64,000 bases of DNA from an uncultured Eubacteriales bacterium (GCA_949287075.1 CASEEU010000012.1:17009-81008); one strand, 5' to 3'. Counted from the stretch's first letter, positions 26,921 through 35,932 are shown. Translations and numbers: made by a program. Notes: generated by a model not told the origin, from the letters alone.

Positions 26921-27379
26921 TCAAAATGATTGCTTATTTTTTAGATTGATAGCGATTTGTTTTTGTGCATCCTTTTTAGCAATATCTTGTCGTTTATCAT
27001 ATAATTTTTTACCTTTTCCTATACCTAATTCTAGTTTAACAAAATTTCCTTTAAAATAGATGCTAATAGGAATTAAGGTATATCCCTTTTGTTTGGTAAG
27101 ACCAATTAATCGATTAATTTCCCTTTTGTTTAATAAAAGTTTTCTATCTCTTAGCGGGTTTTTATTAAAAATATTTCCATGTTCATATGGACTAATATGC
27201 ATACCAGATATGTAGACTTCACCATTTTTGATATTGGCATAACTATCTTTTAAATTGACTTTACCAGATCGAATAGATTTAATTTCTGTTCCAAATAAGA
27301 CAATACCAGTTTCTATTTTATCTTCAATAAAATAATTATGATAGGCTGTTGGATTTTTTGCAATTAACTTTATATTCAT
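26921..27379 (-). CDS. smpB: SsrA-binding protein SmpB
   Basis: 152 residues. Carries the OB-fold motifs [21 protein letters not shown] and [11 protein letters not shown], and the C-terminal basic tail [17 protein letters not shown] that enters the ribosomal mRNA channel. It brings tmRNA to stalled ribosomes. No tmRNA gene is visible in this window. Confidence 0.96.
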   Translation of the reverse strand: MNIKLIAKNPTAYHNYFIEDKIETGIVLFGTEIKSIRSGKVNLKDSYANIKNGEVYISGMHISPYEHGNIFNKNPLRDRKLLLNKREINRLIGLTKQKGYTLIPISIYFKGNFVKLELGIGKGKKLYDKRQDIAKKDAQKQIAINLKNKQSF

Positions 27380-27429
27380 ATCATTACCTCTTTATTTTTT
27401 GAATATTATATCATAGATTATTTAATAAT

Positions 27430-27467
27430 AAAATAGAACAGATAGAAATATTCATAATTTCTATCTG
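27430..27467 (-). terminator. Terminator downstream of the helical membrane-anchored protein
   Basis: Eleven-base stem, 27439-27449 with 27457-27467; on the minus strand it is followed by TTCTATTTTATT. Confidence 0.65.
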
Positions 27468-27495
27468 CTATGTGTAATTTTTTATTCAATAAAAA

Positions 27496-27966
27496 TTAGT
27501 CTCTTCTTGAATGATTATTTTCAGAAGTAATTTGCATTGAATAATACCAAACGACTGCGATAATTGCAATTGCGGCAATACCTAAGATTAACCAAGTCCA
27601 AGCAGTTGCGTTCATTCCCATGAAGGTTGCATTTCCATTAGTAGATGTTCTTGTTGCTGTATACCCATCATTATTAGTGTTTGTAACTCTAGAAGTTGTA
27701 TTTTTCATATCATTTTCTAAATTGTTTCCAGTACTTTCAATTTTATTTCCTGCATTTTCCATTGTATTTTTTGCTTTTTCGGTAGAATCTTGTATAGCTT
27801 CACCCGTATTATGCATAGCACCTTCAACAGCGTCTTCTGTATTATTAACAGCATCTCTAACTGTATTTGTTGCATCTTTTAAAAGATCTTCTGCTGCAAA
27901 ACATACAGAAAATGAAAATACAATAGCAATGATGATTGCAAATATTGTAAATAGTTTCTTTTGCAT
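27496..27966 (-). CDS. Secreted apolipoprotein-like helical repeat protein with C-terminal anchor
   Basis: 156 residues. Signal peptide of 24 residues ending in CFA-A; then amphipathic heptad/11-mer-like repeats (DATNTVRDAVNNTEDAVEG, DSTEKAKNTMENAGNKIES) resembling YtxH/LEA or apolipoprotein-type helices; a Thr/Asn-rich linker; and a C-terminal membrane helix (TWLILGIAAIAIIAVVWYY). It should be anchored at the cell surface with both ends near the membrane. Function unknown. Confidence 0.7.
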   Translation of the reverse strand: MQKKLFTIFAIIIAIVFSFSVCFAAEDLLKDATNTVRDAVNNTEDAVEGAMHNTGEAIQDSTEKAKNTMENAGNKIESTGNNLENDMKNTTSRVTNTNNDGYTATRTSTNGNATFMGMNATAWTWLILGIAAIAIIAVVWYYSMQITSENNHSRRD

Positions 27967-28102
27967 AGTTAAAACGCCTCCTTTAAAATATTAGAAAATA
28001 TTATTAGACAATATATTCTCATTAATATTATCTAAAAAAGTTAAAGAATTATACATGAAAAAATTACAAAACTAAGATAATATAAAATCTTTTTTTATAA
28101 AA

Positions 28103-28135
28103 CAAAAAAAGATTTTAACTAAAAAGTTAAAATCT
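28103..28135 (-). terminator. Terminator of the Thr/Ser/Asn-rich gene
   Basis: On the minus strand a ten-base stem (28126-28135 with 28110-28119), six-base loop, then seven T. Confidence 0.85.
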
Positions 28136-28152
28136 GAAAATTTAATAAATTA

Positions 28153-28578
28153 TTATTTACCAAGTCTAATTAAAATTGCAATTGCTAATAATATTAATAA
28201 TACACCGATTGCAATTAAAATAATTGACAAAATATTTGAAATTCCTAAACTACTTTCAGGTAATCCTCCTTGCACAGTTACTGGGTTTGTGTTACTAGAA
28301 GATGTACTTGTTGAAGATGTATTTGTTGAACTACTCGTATTAGAAGTATTTCTTGAATTTGATGTATTCGCGGTATTAGTCGTATTAGATGTATTAGTAC
28401 TATTAGATGTGTTTGTTGTATTTGTTGTGTTCGAATTATTAGATGTATTAGAGCTATTAGATGTATTTAATGTACTTGTATCAGTAATATTCATATCTAC
28501 AGCAAAAACATTTGTTGTGAGTGATAATAAGATTAATGACATCCCTATAATAAAAAATATTTTTAAATTCTTAATCAT
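28153..28578 (-). CDS. Thr/Ser/Asn-rich low-complexity surface protein
   Basis: 141 residues. Signal peptide (ends NVFA-V), about 70 residues built almost only of Asn, Thr and Ser in NTSN-type repeats, and a C-terminal membrane helix (SIILIAIGVLLILLAIAIL) with a basic end. The stretch is probably an extended, perhaps glycosylated stalk. The same kind of NTTN tract ends the penicillin-binding protein at 36089. Confidence 0.7.
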   Translation of the reverse strand: MIKNLKIFFIIGMSLILLSLTTNVFAVDMNITDTSTLNTSNSSNTSNNSNTTNTTNTSNSTNTSNTTNTANTSNSRNTSNTSSSTNTSSTSTSSSNTNPVTVQGGLPESSLGISNILSIILIAIGVLLILLAIAILIRLGK

Positions 28579-28734
28579 ATTTTATACCTCCATTAAAAAC
28601 AAAAAAATTTATCTTAAGTTCTTTTCTATGATATCACAAACATGGAAAATATGTCCAGTATTTTTGAAAAAATGTAAAAAATATATATATTTTTTTTGGT
28701 TTTATGATATGATATGAGACAAAGGGGGAAAAGG

Positions 28735-30750
28735 ATGAAAAAATTTTTGAAAAAAATATTGATAATGGTTATTATATCAGCTGTTATTTCTATATTTTTT
28801 GTTATGGCAATGACAGGGGATAGCAGAAATGAAAAAATACAATACTTAAATCATCTAGATTATAATGTATCATTAAATCAGGATGGAAGTATTAATGTTA
28901 TAGAAACATGGGACGTATATGTTAAAAATACAGGAACGTTATTTAAGAACTTTTCACTTTCTAATTATTTATATGGAAACATTACAGATGTAAAAGTGAA
29001 AGATTTAGAAAATAATTTAGAATTGACAGAAATGTATCAAGAGACATATCATGTGGGAAATAATTTATTTTATGCATTAGATATTGGAGGAAATGTATTT
29101 GAAATAGCCTGGGGAACTGGTATGAGTACATCTTCAGGAACTCGAAAATATCAAGTTTCATATAAAATTGAAGATGTTATAACAAGTTATTATGATTGTC
29201 AAGAATTTTATTGGAAATTTATCGAGGAAGGTAAAAATGCAATTCCTGTAAAATCTTTAACTGGAAAAATCACATTACCACAAAGTGTTCAGGATATAGA
29301 GAATTTAAAAGTATGGGGACATGGTCAAGTTAACGGAAATATTGAAAGAACTTCTAATGATATAGTAGAATTTGAAATTAATAATCTTAGACCAGGTGCG
29401 ATGTTAGAAGTCAGAGTGGTAACAACAGAGGATATATTTCATGTATCAGAAAATAAAGAAAGAAGATATCATAATATAGACAAAATTATAGAAGAAGAAA
29501 CACAATGGTCAAATGAAACGAATAGACAATCTATGATAACCAAAATTGTTTTAATTGCAATTTATGGAATTATATTAATTGTTTATATTGTAAAAATTGT
29601 AAAATACAGAAAAATTAATAAAAAAGAAAATGATGGTATTATTCAAAAAGACTTAAAATATTATAGAGAAATTCCTAGAGAAGGAGATTCAACACCTAAT
29701 GAAGCTGTTTACCTTTATCATTTTGAAAAAGAAAAATTAGAAACATCAACTGTACAGTCACAAATGGTTGCTTCTACTATACTAAATTTATGCTTAAAAA
29801 AGATAATTACATTAGAAACAGAAGGAGAAAATATCTATATTTCTATAATAGGAGATGGAAAATCTTTAAAGAAAGAAGAATATGAAGTATATAAATTATT
29901 ATCAGAAGCAAGTAAAGGAAAAGATAAATTAGAAATTAAAGAATTAAATGATTATGCGAAAGAACATTATTCAAATTATAGTGTATATATAAACCGAATG
30001 GTAAATGAAACTAGAGATGAATTATATCATATGCAATATATAGATAAAAAAGAAGAAAAAACATATAGACAATCTAGATCTGCAAGTATGTTTTTCAATG
30101 GAATTTTATGCATTTATGTTTTTCTATTAACTTTTGTAGCAATCATCCATATTCCAAGTTTCCAAATACCTGTTGATATTTCTTTAGCTGTCGGCTGGAG
30201 GGAAAGTTTAACAGTATTTACAATTGGAATATTACCATTAATGATTGTTATCTTATATTCTTTACACTTAAAATCTAAAATAGAAGATAAAATAGCAGTT
30301 ATCACACAAAAAGGCTATGATGAAAAAATACAGTGGAGAGCATTAAAAAGATTTTTAGAAGAGTATTCTTTATTAAATGAAAAAGAAGTGCCTCAATTAG
30401 CTATTTGGGAAAAATATCTTGTTTACGCAACTGCTTTTGGAATTGCCAATAAAGTAATTGATCAAATGAAAGCAAAATATCCAACAGTATTTCTCGAAGA
30501 CACTTGGGATGCAGAAATGAAAAAGAATTATCCAATTATCTATTTCTCAGCAAATCCGATTTACTATTCAACACATCCAATTGCCATATCAACCATATCT
30601 ATGCTAGATCAAGGTGTATCTAGAGCATATTCAACATCAGTTGCACAAATTGCAATCCATAGTGCATCTAGCGGTTCTGGAGGAGGCGGAGGCTTCTCTG
30701 GAGGTGGCGGACGGCGGAGGAGGCCGGAGGCCGGAATGGGTGGAAGATAA
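28735..30750 (+). CDS. DUF2207 domain membrane protein
   Basis: 671 residues. N-terminal membrane helix, an extracytoplasmic beta-rich DUF2207 domain (YNVSLNQDGSINVIETWDV onwards), a membrane helix near residue 275, a cytosolic region with LYHFEKEKLETS and ATAFGIANKVIDQM, two more helices around 460-515, and a glycine-rich end. Such proteins are predicted membrane proteins of unknown role. ATG 28735 follows AAAGGGGG. The glycine tail turns into RRRRPEAG, which is unlike the pure-Gly tails usual in the family. Confidence 0.85.
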   Translation: MKKFLKKILIMVIISAVISIFFVMAMTGDSRNEKIQYLNHLDYNVSLNQDGSINVIETWDVYVKNTGTLFKNFSLSNYLYGNITDVKVKDLENNLELTEMYQETYHVGNNLFYALDIGGNVFEIAWGTGMSTSSGTRKYQVSYKIEDVITSYYDCQEFYWKFIEEGKNAIPVKSLTGKITLPQSVQDIENLKVWGHGQVNGNIERTSNDIVEFEINNLRPGAMLEVRVVTTEDIFHVSENKERRYHNIDKIIEEETQWSNETNRQSMITKIVLIAIYGIILIVYIVKIVKYRKINKKENDGIIQKDLKYYREIPREGDSTPNEAVYLYHFEKEKLETSTVQSQMVASTILNLCLKKIITLETEGENIYISIIGDGKSLKKEEYEVYKLLSEASKGKDKLEIKELNDYAKEHYSNYSVYINRMVNETRDELYHMQYIDKKEEKTYRQSRSASMFFNGILCIYVFLLTFVAIIHIPSFQIPVDISLAVGWRESLTVFTIGILPLMIVILYSLHLKSKIEDKIAVITQKGYDEKIQWRALKRFLEEYSLLNEKEVPQLAIWEKYLVYATAFGIANKVIDQMKAKYPTVFLEDTWDAEMKKNYPIIYFSANPIYYSTHPIAISTISMLDQGVSRAYSTSVAQIAIHSASSGSGGGGGFSGGGGRRRRPEAGMGGR

Positions 30751-30760
30751 CAAAAAATAA

Positions 30761-30790
30761 AACTGTTCAATTTTTATTGGGCAGTTTTTT
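30761..30790 (+). terminator. Terminator of the DUF2207 gene
   Basis: Eleven-base stem, 30761-30771 with 30776-30786 (two T-G pairs), four-base loop, TTTT. Confidence 0.85.
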
Positions 30791-30867
30791 GTATGATATA
30801 TTTACATAAAGCTTGATAAAATGATAAAAATACATTATAATATACATCGAAGAAAGAAGGTAAAACA

Positions 30868-31905
30868 TTGGAGAATTATTTAGATTTAAAAAATACAACA
30901 GATTATTCTAAATTAAAGGTAGCAGGAGAAATTATAAAAGATGGAGGACTTGTTTTATTTCCAACAGAAACTGTATATGGATTAGGTGCTAATGGATTAG
31001 ATGAAAATGCTGTAAAAAAAATATACAAAGCAAAAGGAAGAGCACAAGACAATCCTTTGATTTTGCATGTTTCTAATTTTGATATGATACCTAAAATTGC
31101 TCAAAATATATCTGATATAGAATATACATTAATGAAAACATTTTGGCCAGGACCATTTACGATTATTTTAGAAAGAACAGACATTGTTCCTGATATTGTT
31201 ACTGCTGGATTAGATACAGTAGGTATTCGTATGCCAAGTGGAATCATTGCTAATAAATTAATTTCTTATGCAGATGTTCCAATTGCTGCGCCAAGTGCCA
31301 ATGTTTCAGGAAGACCAAGTGGAACCAATATTTCAGACGTTTTTGAAGAATTATCTGATAAAGTGGATTATATTGTAGATGGAGGAGAATGCGAAGTTGG
31401 CTTAGAATCAACTGTAGTAAGGGTGGTTGATGGTATTCCAAATATTTTAAGACCTGGTAAGATTTCCCCAGAAGATATAAAGAAAGCAGTAGGAACTGTA
31501 AAAATAGATGAACATATTTTAAAAGATATTGAAACTGATGAAAAAGTATTATCTCCAGGAATGAAATATAGACATTATGCACCAAAAGCAGATTGTATAT
31601 TAGTATATAGTGAAGATAATGAAAAAATGATTAAAAAAATCCAAGAGATTACCCAAAAGTATACCAATCCATTAGTCATTTCTTGTAATGAAAATGCGAA
31701 ATATTATGATGTAAAAAACAAGATTCTATATGGTTCTAAAGAAAATCTAAATGAAATTGCACAAAATATATTTAAAGATTTAAGAAAAGTAGATTCATTC
31801 AAACCAGATATTGTCATTATTGAAGGGGTTAAAAATGATGGAATAGGACTTGCCATTATGAATCGATTAATTCGTGCATGTGAATATCATTTTATAAAAG
31901 CATAA
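30868..31905 (+). CDS. tsaC: L-threonylcarbamoyladenylate synthase (Sua5/YwlC type)
   Basis: 345 residues, so the long form with a C-terminal Sua5 domain. TsaC motifs: LVLFPTETVYGLGANG, KGRAQDNPLILH, GIRMPSG and APSANVSGRPSGT; the linker SPGMKYRHYAPKA joins the Sua5 domain. It makes the activated intermediate for the t6A37 tRNA modification. Start is TTG 30868 after AGAAGG. Single gene with its own terminator. Confidence 0.94.
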   Translation: MENYLDLKNTTDYSKLKVAGEIIKDGGLVLFPTETVYGLGANGLDENAVKKIYKAKGRAQDNPLILHVSNFDMIPKIAQNISDIEYTLMKTFWPGPFTIILERTDIVPDIVTAGLDTVGIRMPSGIIANKLISYADVPIAAPSANVSGRPSGTNISDVFEELSDKVDYIVDGGECEVGLESTVVRVVDGIPNILRPGKISPEDIKKAVGTVKIDEHILKDIETDEKVLSPGMKYRHYAPKADCILVYSEDNEKMIKKIQEITQKYTNPLVISCNENAKYYDVKNKILYGSKENLNEIAQNIFKDLRKVDSFKPDIVIIEGVKNDGIGLAIMNRLIRACEYHFIKA

Positions 31906-31938
31906 AAGACAATACAAAAATTATGTATTGTCTTTTTA
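31905..31938 (+). terminator. Terminator of tsaC
   Basis: Perfect twelve-base stem, 31905-31916 with 31924-31935, then T-rich tail. Confidence 0.8.
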
Positions 31939-32008
31939 TATAATTTTTTAAAATAATTGTAACAAAAAGAAAGATTTTTACACTAATAAAGTGAAAGGGG
32001 GAAAGGTT

Positions 32009-32509
32009 ATGCAGAATATGGAAGAAGTATATAATAAATATTCAAAAATTGTATATAAATATATATTCTGCTTAACAGGAAAAGAAGAAATAGCTGAAGA
32101 AATCGTACAAGAAACATTTTTAGTAGCTATCGAAAATATTGATAAATTTGAATATAAATGTAAACTATCTACTTGGCTATGTCAGATAGCGAAATATATT
32201 TGGTTTAATCGATATAAAAAGGAAAAAAAGAGAAAAGAAATTTCAATGGACACTTTAGAAAATACATTATTTACAGAAGAATCCATAGAGGAAATGGTTA
32301 GTCAAAAAGAAGAAAAATTGGAATTATTAAAAAACATACAAAAATTAAATGAAGAAACTAGAAATGTGATGTATTTACGAATATTAGGAAATTTAGAATA
32401 TGAAGAAATAGGGGAGATAATGGGAAAAACCTCTAATTGGGCTAGAGTTACTTTTTTTCGTGGAAAGCAAAAAATGAAAGGAGATAGAGAAAATGAAAAA
32501 GGAATGTGA
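32009..32509 (+). CDS. ECF-type RNA polymerase sigma factor
   Basis: 166 residues. Region 2 at the N-terminus (EEIVQETFLVAIENIDKF, then STWLCQIAKYIWFNRYKKE) and region 4 at the C-terminus (LNEETRNVMYLRILGNLEYEEIGEIMGKTSNWARVTFFRGK). It directs RNA polymerase to a stress regulon. ATG 32009 follows AAAGGGGG/GAAAGG. It overlaps the anti-sigma gene by 17 bases. A TTGTAAC at 31957-31963 upstream could be an ECF -35 element and so point to autoregulation, but this is weak. Confidence 0.9.
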   Translation: MQNMEEVYNKYSKIVYKYIFCLTGKEEIAEEIVQETFLVAIENIDKFEYKCKLSTWLCQIAKYIWFNRYKKEKKRKEISMDTLENTLFTEESIEEMVSQKEEKLELLKNIQKLNEETRNVMYLRILGNLEYEEIGEIMGKTSNWARVTFFRGKQKMKGDRENEKGM

Positions 32510-33185
32510 AATTGTGCAAGATTTAATTTTTGGATATTGTGATGGAATATTAAATCCAGCTTCTAAAGAACTGGTAGAAAAACATTTAGTAAAATGTGAA
32601 GAGTGTAAAAAGGTTTATGAAGAAATCAAAAAAGACAAGAAAATTGAAGATGATGATAAAATTGAAATTGACTATTTAAAAAGAGTCAATAAAAAATTGA
32701 AAAGAAAAAAAATCATAATCGTGATTTCTAGTGTATTCATTATATTACTTGTTATTTTACATATTATTGCATTTATTAGTTATTATCATGATCAAACAAC
32801 CATGGAAATTTTTATGAATAAAGATATATCTGAAGAACAAATGACAAATATTCAAAATCAGATAAAAAATCAAGCTGAAGATGTTGAAATTACATATGTT
32901 TCACCAGAGGAACAATTAGAAAAAATGAAACAAAGATTTAACGATAATCAAGATTTATTAGCAGGATATGAAGGAGAAAACAATATATTTCCAGCAGAGT
33001 TTATTATAAAAACGAAATCTGTACAAGATATAGAAAAAATAGAAAAAAGTTTAGTAAATGTTGAAGGAATTCAAAAAATCCAATCTTCTTCAATTAATAA
33101 TCCATATATGGCTTTAGCAAGTGATTTTATGACATGGTATATAGACATGCGTGGACCAGTAAGTAATGGTGAAACGAAAAATTAG
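32493..33185 (+). CDS. Transmembrane anti-sigma factor with FtsX-like extracytoplasmic domain
   Basis: 230 residues. The cytosolic part is a zinc anti-sigma domain with His31, Cys35 and Cys38 (HLVKCEEC) plus an earlier Cys16. A membrane helix spans about residues 73-93. The outside part resembles the FtsX extracellular domain: FMNKDISEEQMTNIQNQI, ITYVSPEEQLEKMKQRF, a LLAGYEG turn, FPAEFIIKTKS and VEGIQKI. It should hold the upstream ECF sigma factor and release it on an envelope signal. AAAGGAGA precedes its ATG. Confidence 0.85.
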   Translation: MKKECEIVQDLIFGYCDGILNPASKELVEKHLVKCEECKKVYEEIKKDKKIEDDDKIEIDYLKRVNKKLKRKKIIIVISSVFIILLVILHIIAFISYYHDQTTMEIFMNKDISEEQMTNIQNQIKNQAEDVEITYVSPEEQLEKMKQRFNDNQDLLAGYEGENNIFPAEFIIKTKSVQDIEKIEKSLVNVEGIQKIQSSSINNPYMALASDFMTWYIDMRGPVSNGETKN

Positions 33186-33305
33186 GCACACAATATGATC
33201 AATTTTATTACAATATAAAAACTTTAATAAAATATTAATTGATAAAATTCTTATGTTATGATATATAATTAGTAGAATAAATATAGAAAAAGTTGGAGGA
33301 ATTCT

Positions 33306-33512
33306 ATGAGATGTCCAAATTGTGGAAGTAATAATATATCTAGTATTGTTGATACAAAAACCAAGACAAAAGGCTTTGATGGAGGAGATGCTTGTTGTGG
33401 CTATTTATTATTTGGATGGCCAGGAATCTTATGTGGATTATGCAACACAGGAGATACAACAACAGAAACCAGAACAACCAATATTTGTAATGATTGTGGA
33501 AGAAGATTTTAA
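33306..33512 (+). CDS. Small zinc-ribbon protein
   Basis: 68 residues. Two CxxC knuckles: RCPNCGSN at the start and CNDCGRRF at the end, bracketing a Gly/Cys-rich middle (GDACCGYLLFGWPGILCGLC). The hydrophobic middle is short and may insert in the membrane. Ribosome binding site GGAGGA. Its stop TAA shares its last base with the next ATG. Confidence 0.75.
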   Translation: MRCPNCGSNNISSIVDTKTKTKGFDGGDACCGYLLFGWPGILCGLCNTGDTTTETRTTNICNDCGRRF

Positions 33513-33877
33513 TGAAAAAGAGTACAAAAATAAAAATTTGGGCGTTTTTCATGAGATTAGGAAATCGATGTGGTTGTCATCAAAGAGAAGATAGAAGTTT
33601 TAAAATAGAAGGGTGGCAATTTCCAATTTGTAGTAGATGTACAGGAATATTAATTGGACAGTTATTAGGAATTTTAATATATATTTTTCAGTTTCGAATT
33701 CCTATTTATATATCTTGCATATTTCTACTGATTATGTTTTTGGATTGGTATATCCAATATAAAAAGATTAAAGAATCAACAAATATCAGAAGATTTATAA
33801 CAGGAACTCTAGCTGGAGTTGCACAAGTTGCCATTTTTATTGAAATTATTTTCATATTCATTGGAATTTTTATGTAA
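33512..33877 (+). CDS. DUF2085 family membrane protein
   Basis: 121 residues. The family's Cys-rich motif is clear: RCGCHQREDRSFKIEG then FPICSRCTGILIG; three membrane helices follow. ATG 33512 overlaps the previous stop by one base (TAATG), so it is translationally coupled to the zinc-ribbon gene; both are Cys-rich. Function unknown. Confidence 0.85.
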   Translation: MKKSTKIKIWAFFMRLGNRCGCHQREDRSFKIEGWQFPICSRCTGILIGQLLGILIYIFQFRIPIYISCIFLLIMFLDWYIQYKKIKESTNIRRFITGTLAGVAQVAIFIEIIFIFIGIFM

Positions 33878-33903
33878 AAGAAAATATAGAAAAGAAGGAA
33901 AGT

Positions 33904-34803
33904 ATGGATAGAAATTGTTTAGAATTAACAGATGAAGATTTAAAAGAAATCTTTAAAGAAAGAGAAAAAGATAGTCATAAAGGAACTTATGGATATGTAG
34001 GCATCATAGGAGGTTGTATAGAATATACAGGAGCTGTTAAATTGGCTAATATGAGTTCGACCGCATTACGAGCAGGATGTGGTGTGATAAGAGTCATTGT
34101 TCCCAAAAGTATAGAAACTAGTGTTGCTCCATATTTGCTAGAACAGACTATTTTCCCAATAGAAAATGATGAAGAACAAAAAATGAAATTTAGCAAAGAA
34201 GAAATTGATAAAGCATTAGAAAAATTAAAAGCAGTCGCAATTGGAATGGGATGGGGGAAAGGTAGAGATAATGAAAAAATTTTAGAATATATATTACAGA
34301 CAAAAGCAATTCCTTGTGTGATTGATGCAGATGGCTTAAATACTTTATCTCAAATGAATTTAGATATTTTACAAAAAACAAAATGTGAAGTGATTTTAAC
34401 GCCACATTTAAAAGAATTTGAACGATTGTCGAAAATACCAATAGAAGATATAAAGAAAGATTCCATTGAAATTGCTAGAAATTTTGCTAACAAATATCAA
34501 GTTATCTTACTATTAAAAGGAAATACAACCATTGTTACAGATGGCACAACTACCTATTTGGTAAAAAGAGGTTGCCCAGGAATGGCAACAGCAGGAAGTG
34601 GAGATGTATTATCAGGTGCCTTAGTAGGTATGTTAGGTTATCATGAAGCAAATGCAAAGATAGTAGCAGCAGGTAGTTATTTAGCAGGTATGGCAGGAGA
34701 ATTGGCTCAAGAAAAATATACAGATATTAGTATGAAAGCATCTGATACAATTGAAATGATTCCAGAAGCTATAAAAAGAATACGATGTTTAAAAGAATAT
34801 TAA
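33904..34803 (+). CDS. nnrD: ADP-dependent NAD(P)H-hydrate dehydratase
   Basis: 299 residues, ribokinase-like fold. YGYVGIIGGCIEYTGA at the start, AIGMGWGKG, VIDADGLNTL, LTPHLKEFERL and GMATAGSGDVLSG are the NnrD signatures, the last carrying the catalytic Asp. It repairs hydrated NAD(P)H. Only the dehydratase half is present; the NnrE epimerase domain that is often fused is absent here. It starts 26 bases after the DUF2085 gene. Confidence 0.92.
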   Translation: MDRNCLELTDEDLKEIFKEREKDSHKGTYGYVGIIGGCIEYTGAVKLANMSSTALRAGCGVIRVIVPKSIETSVAPYLLEQTIFPIENDEEQKMKFSKEEIDKALEKLKAVAIGMGWGKGRDNEKILEYILQTKAIPCVIDADGLNTLSQMNLDILQKTKCEVILTPHLKEFERLSKIPIEDIKKDSIEIARNFANKYQVILLLKGNTTIVTDGTTTYLVKRGCPGMATAGSGDVLSGALVGMLGYHEANAKIVAAGSYLAGMAGELAQEKYTDISMKASDTIEMIPEAIKRIRCLKEY

Positions 34804-34812
34804 ATTTTAAAT

Positions 34813-34933
34813 TAATCTCCAAGCTATTCTATAGTATTTTTTATGAAATTACGAATGTAAATGGAAGAATTTGTATATTCTGCAATGCAACCGAGTAATG
34901 AATAAAAAATACTATAGAATAGCTTGGAGATTA
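34813..34933. repeat. Long palindromic element A
   Basis: Perfect 32-base inverted repeat, 34813-34844 with 34902-34933, around a 57-base core. The core holds ACGAATGTAAATGGA on the left and CCGAGTAATGA on the right, and a short inner stem (AGAAT/ATTCT). It lies between convergent nnrD and the Xer recombinase gene. Element B at 51442-51679 shares the core motifs but not the arms. No T run follows either side, so a plain terminator is unlikely. Confidence 0.85.
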
Positions 34934-34948
34934 TTATATAATAATATT

Positions 34949-35932
34949 TTATAAATTTGCTAAAGGATTACTTTCCACTGCATTTCTTACTTGAGAATTA
35001 TCAACATGTGTATAAATCTCTGTGGTAGAAATACTCTCATGTCCTAAAAGTACCTGCAAGGCTCTAATATCGACATTGCCATACTGATACATTAATGTGG
35101 CAGCTGTATGTCTTAATTTATGTACAGAATATTTATTGGTATCAAGTCCAGCAGCCTGTAATTCTTTATTAACAATATATTGTACGGTTCTTTTACTAAT
35201 TCTTTCACGGCGTTCACTTAAAAATAAGGCTTTATGAGAATTTAATTTGTCCACTTTAACACCTTCTTTAGGGCGTACTTGCAAATATTCACTAATTGCT
35301 CTTAAACATGCTTGGTTCAAATAAATGGTTCTTTCTTTATTTCCTTTACCAATCACATTTAATTTTGCTTCACTGAAATCAATATCTTTAATATCAATTC
35401 CAACCAATTCTGATAAACGAAGGCCACAATTTAAAAATAATGTGATAATGGCATAATCTCTTTGATAATTACGATTGTCTTCATTTTCTGTAACATTTAA
35501 TAATCGTTTGCTTTCTTCTAAATTTAAATATTTAGGAAGTCTTTTATCTGCTTTTGGTGTTTCTAAATTTTGAGCAGGATTGATATCTATTAAATTTGCT
35601 TTTTGAGAAAGATATTTAAAAAAGATTCTAATAGTCGATACCTTTCTAGCTCTTGTAGCAGCTTTGCTTCTAAGTTCTATTGCCATATAACTGATAAATG
35701 CATGAATATCTTCTAAAGTAATTTTTTTAACAACACTAATAGGAATATCTTTAATTTCAATTTTTGCAAAATCGGTTTCATCTGTCATATGAAAATGAAT
35801 TTTTATAAATCGAAAAAACATTACTAAATCATAATTATATTCTTTAATACTATTTGGGGATTTATTTAAAATCGTGGCACTATAATCTAAAAAAGAATTG
35901 ATATAGTCAGGATTTTCTTCTCTTTTGAACAT
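34949..35932 (-). CDS. Xer-type tyrosine recombinase
   Basis: 327 residues. N-terminal SAM-like core-binding domain (about 1-125), catalytic domain with Arg in CGLRLSELVG, Lys in VIGKGNKER, HKLRH, LGHE and the nucleophile Tyr in IYTHV. Length and pattern fit XerC/XerD-type enzymes, either for chromosome dimer resolution or element mobility. It lies 15 bases from long palindrome A and alone on the minus strand, which leaves both roles open. Confidence 0.9.
   Translation of the reverse strand: MFKREENPDYINSFLDYSATILNKSPNSIKEYNYDLVMFFRFIKIHFHMTDETDFAKIEIKDIPISVVKKITLEDIHAFISYMAIELRSKAATRARKVSTIRIFFKYLSQKANLIDINPAQNLETPKADKRLPKYLNLEESKRLLNVTENEDNRNYQRDYAIITLFLNCGLRLSELVGIDIKDIDFSEAKLNVIGKGNKERTIYLNQACLRAISEYLQVRPKEGVKVDKLNSHKALFLSERRERISKRTVQYIVNKELQAAGLDTNKYSVHKLRHTAATLMYQYGNVDIRALQVLLGHESISTTEIYTHVDNSQVRNAVESNPLANL

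Noticed and set aside
28289-28717. Plus-strand frame of Val/Leu/Asp repeats
   Set aside because: Antisense of the Thr/Ser/Asn-rich gene on the minus strand, which has signal peptide, anchor and terminator.
33322-33594. Second plus-strand frame across the zinc-ribbon gene
   Set aside because: Overlaps two well-supported genes (zinc-ribbon and DUF2085) in another frame; its sequence is not protein-like.
34813-34933. Element A as an integron attC site for the neighbouring recombinase
   Set aside because: The recombinase lacks an obvious integron-type insertion and there is no array of cassettes; the perfect 32-base arms are unlike attC.
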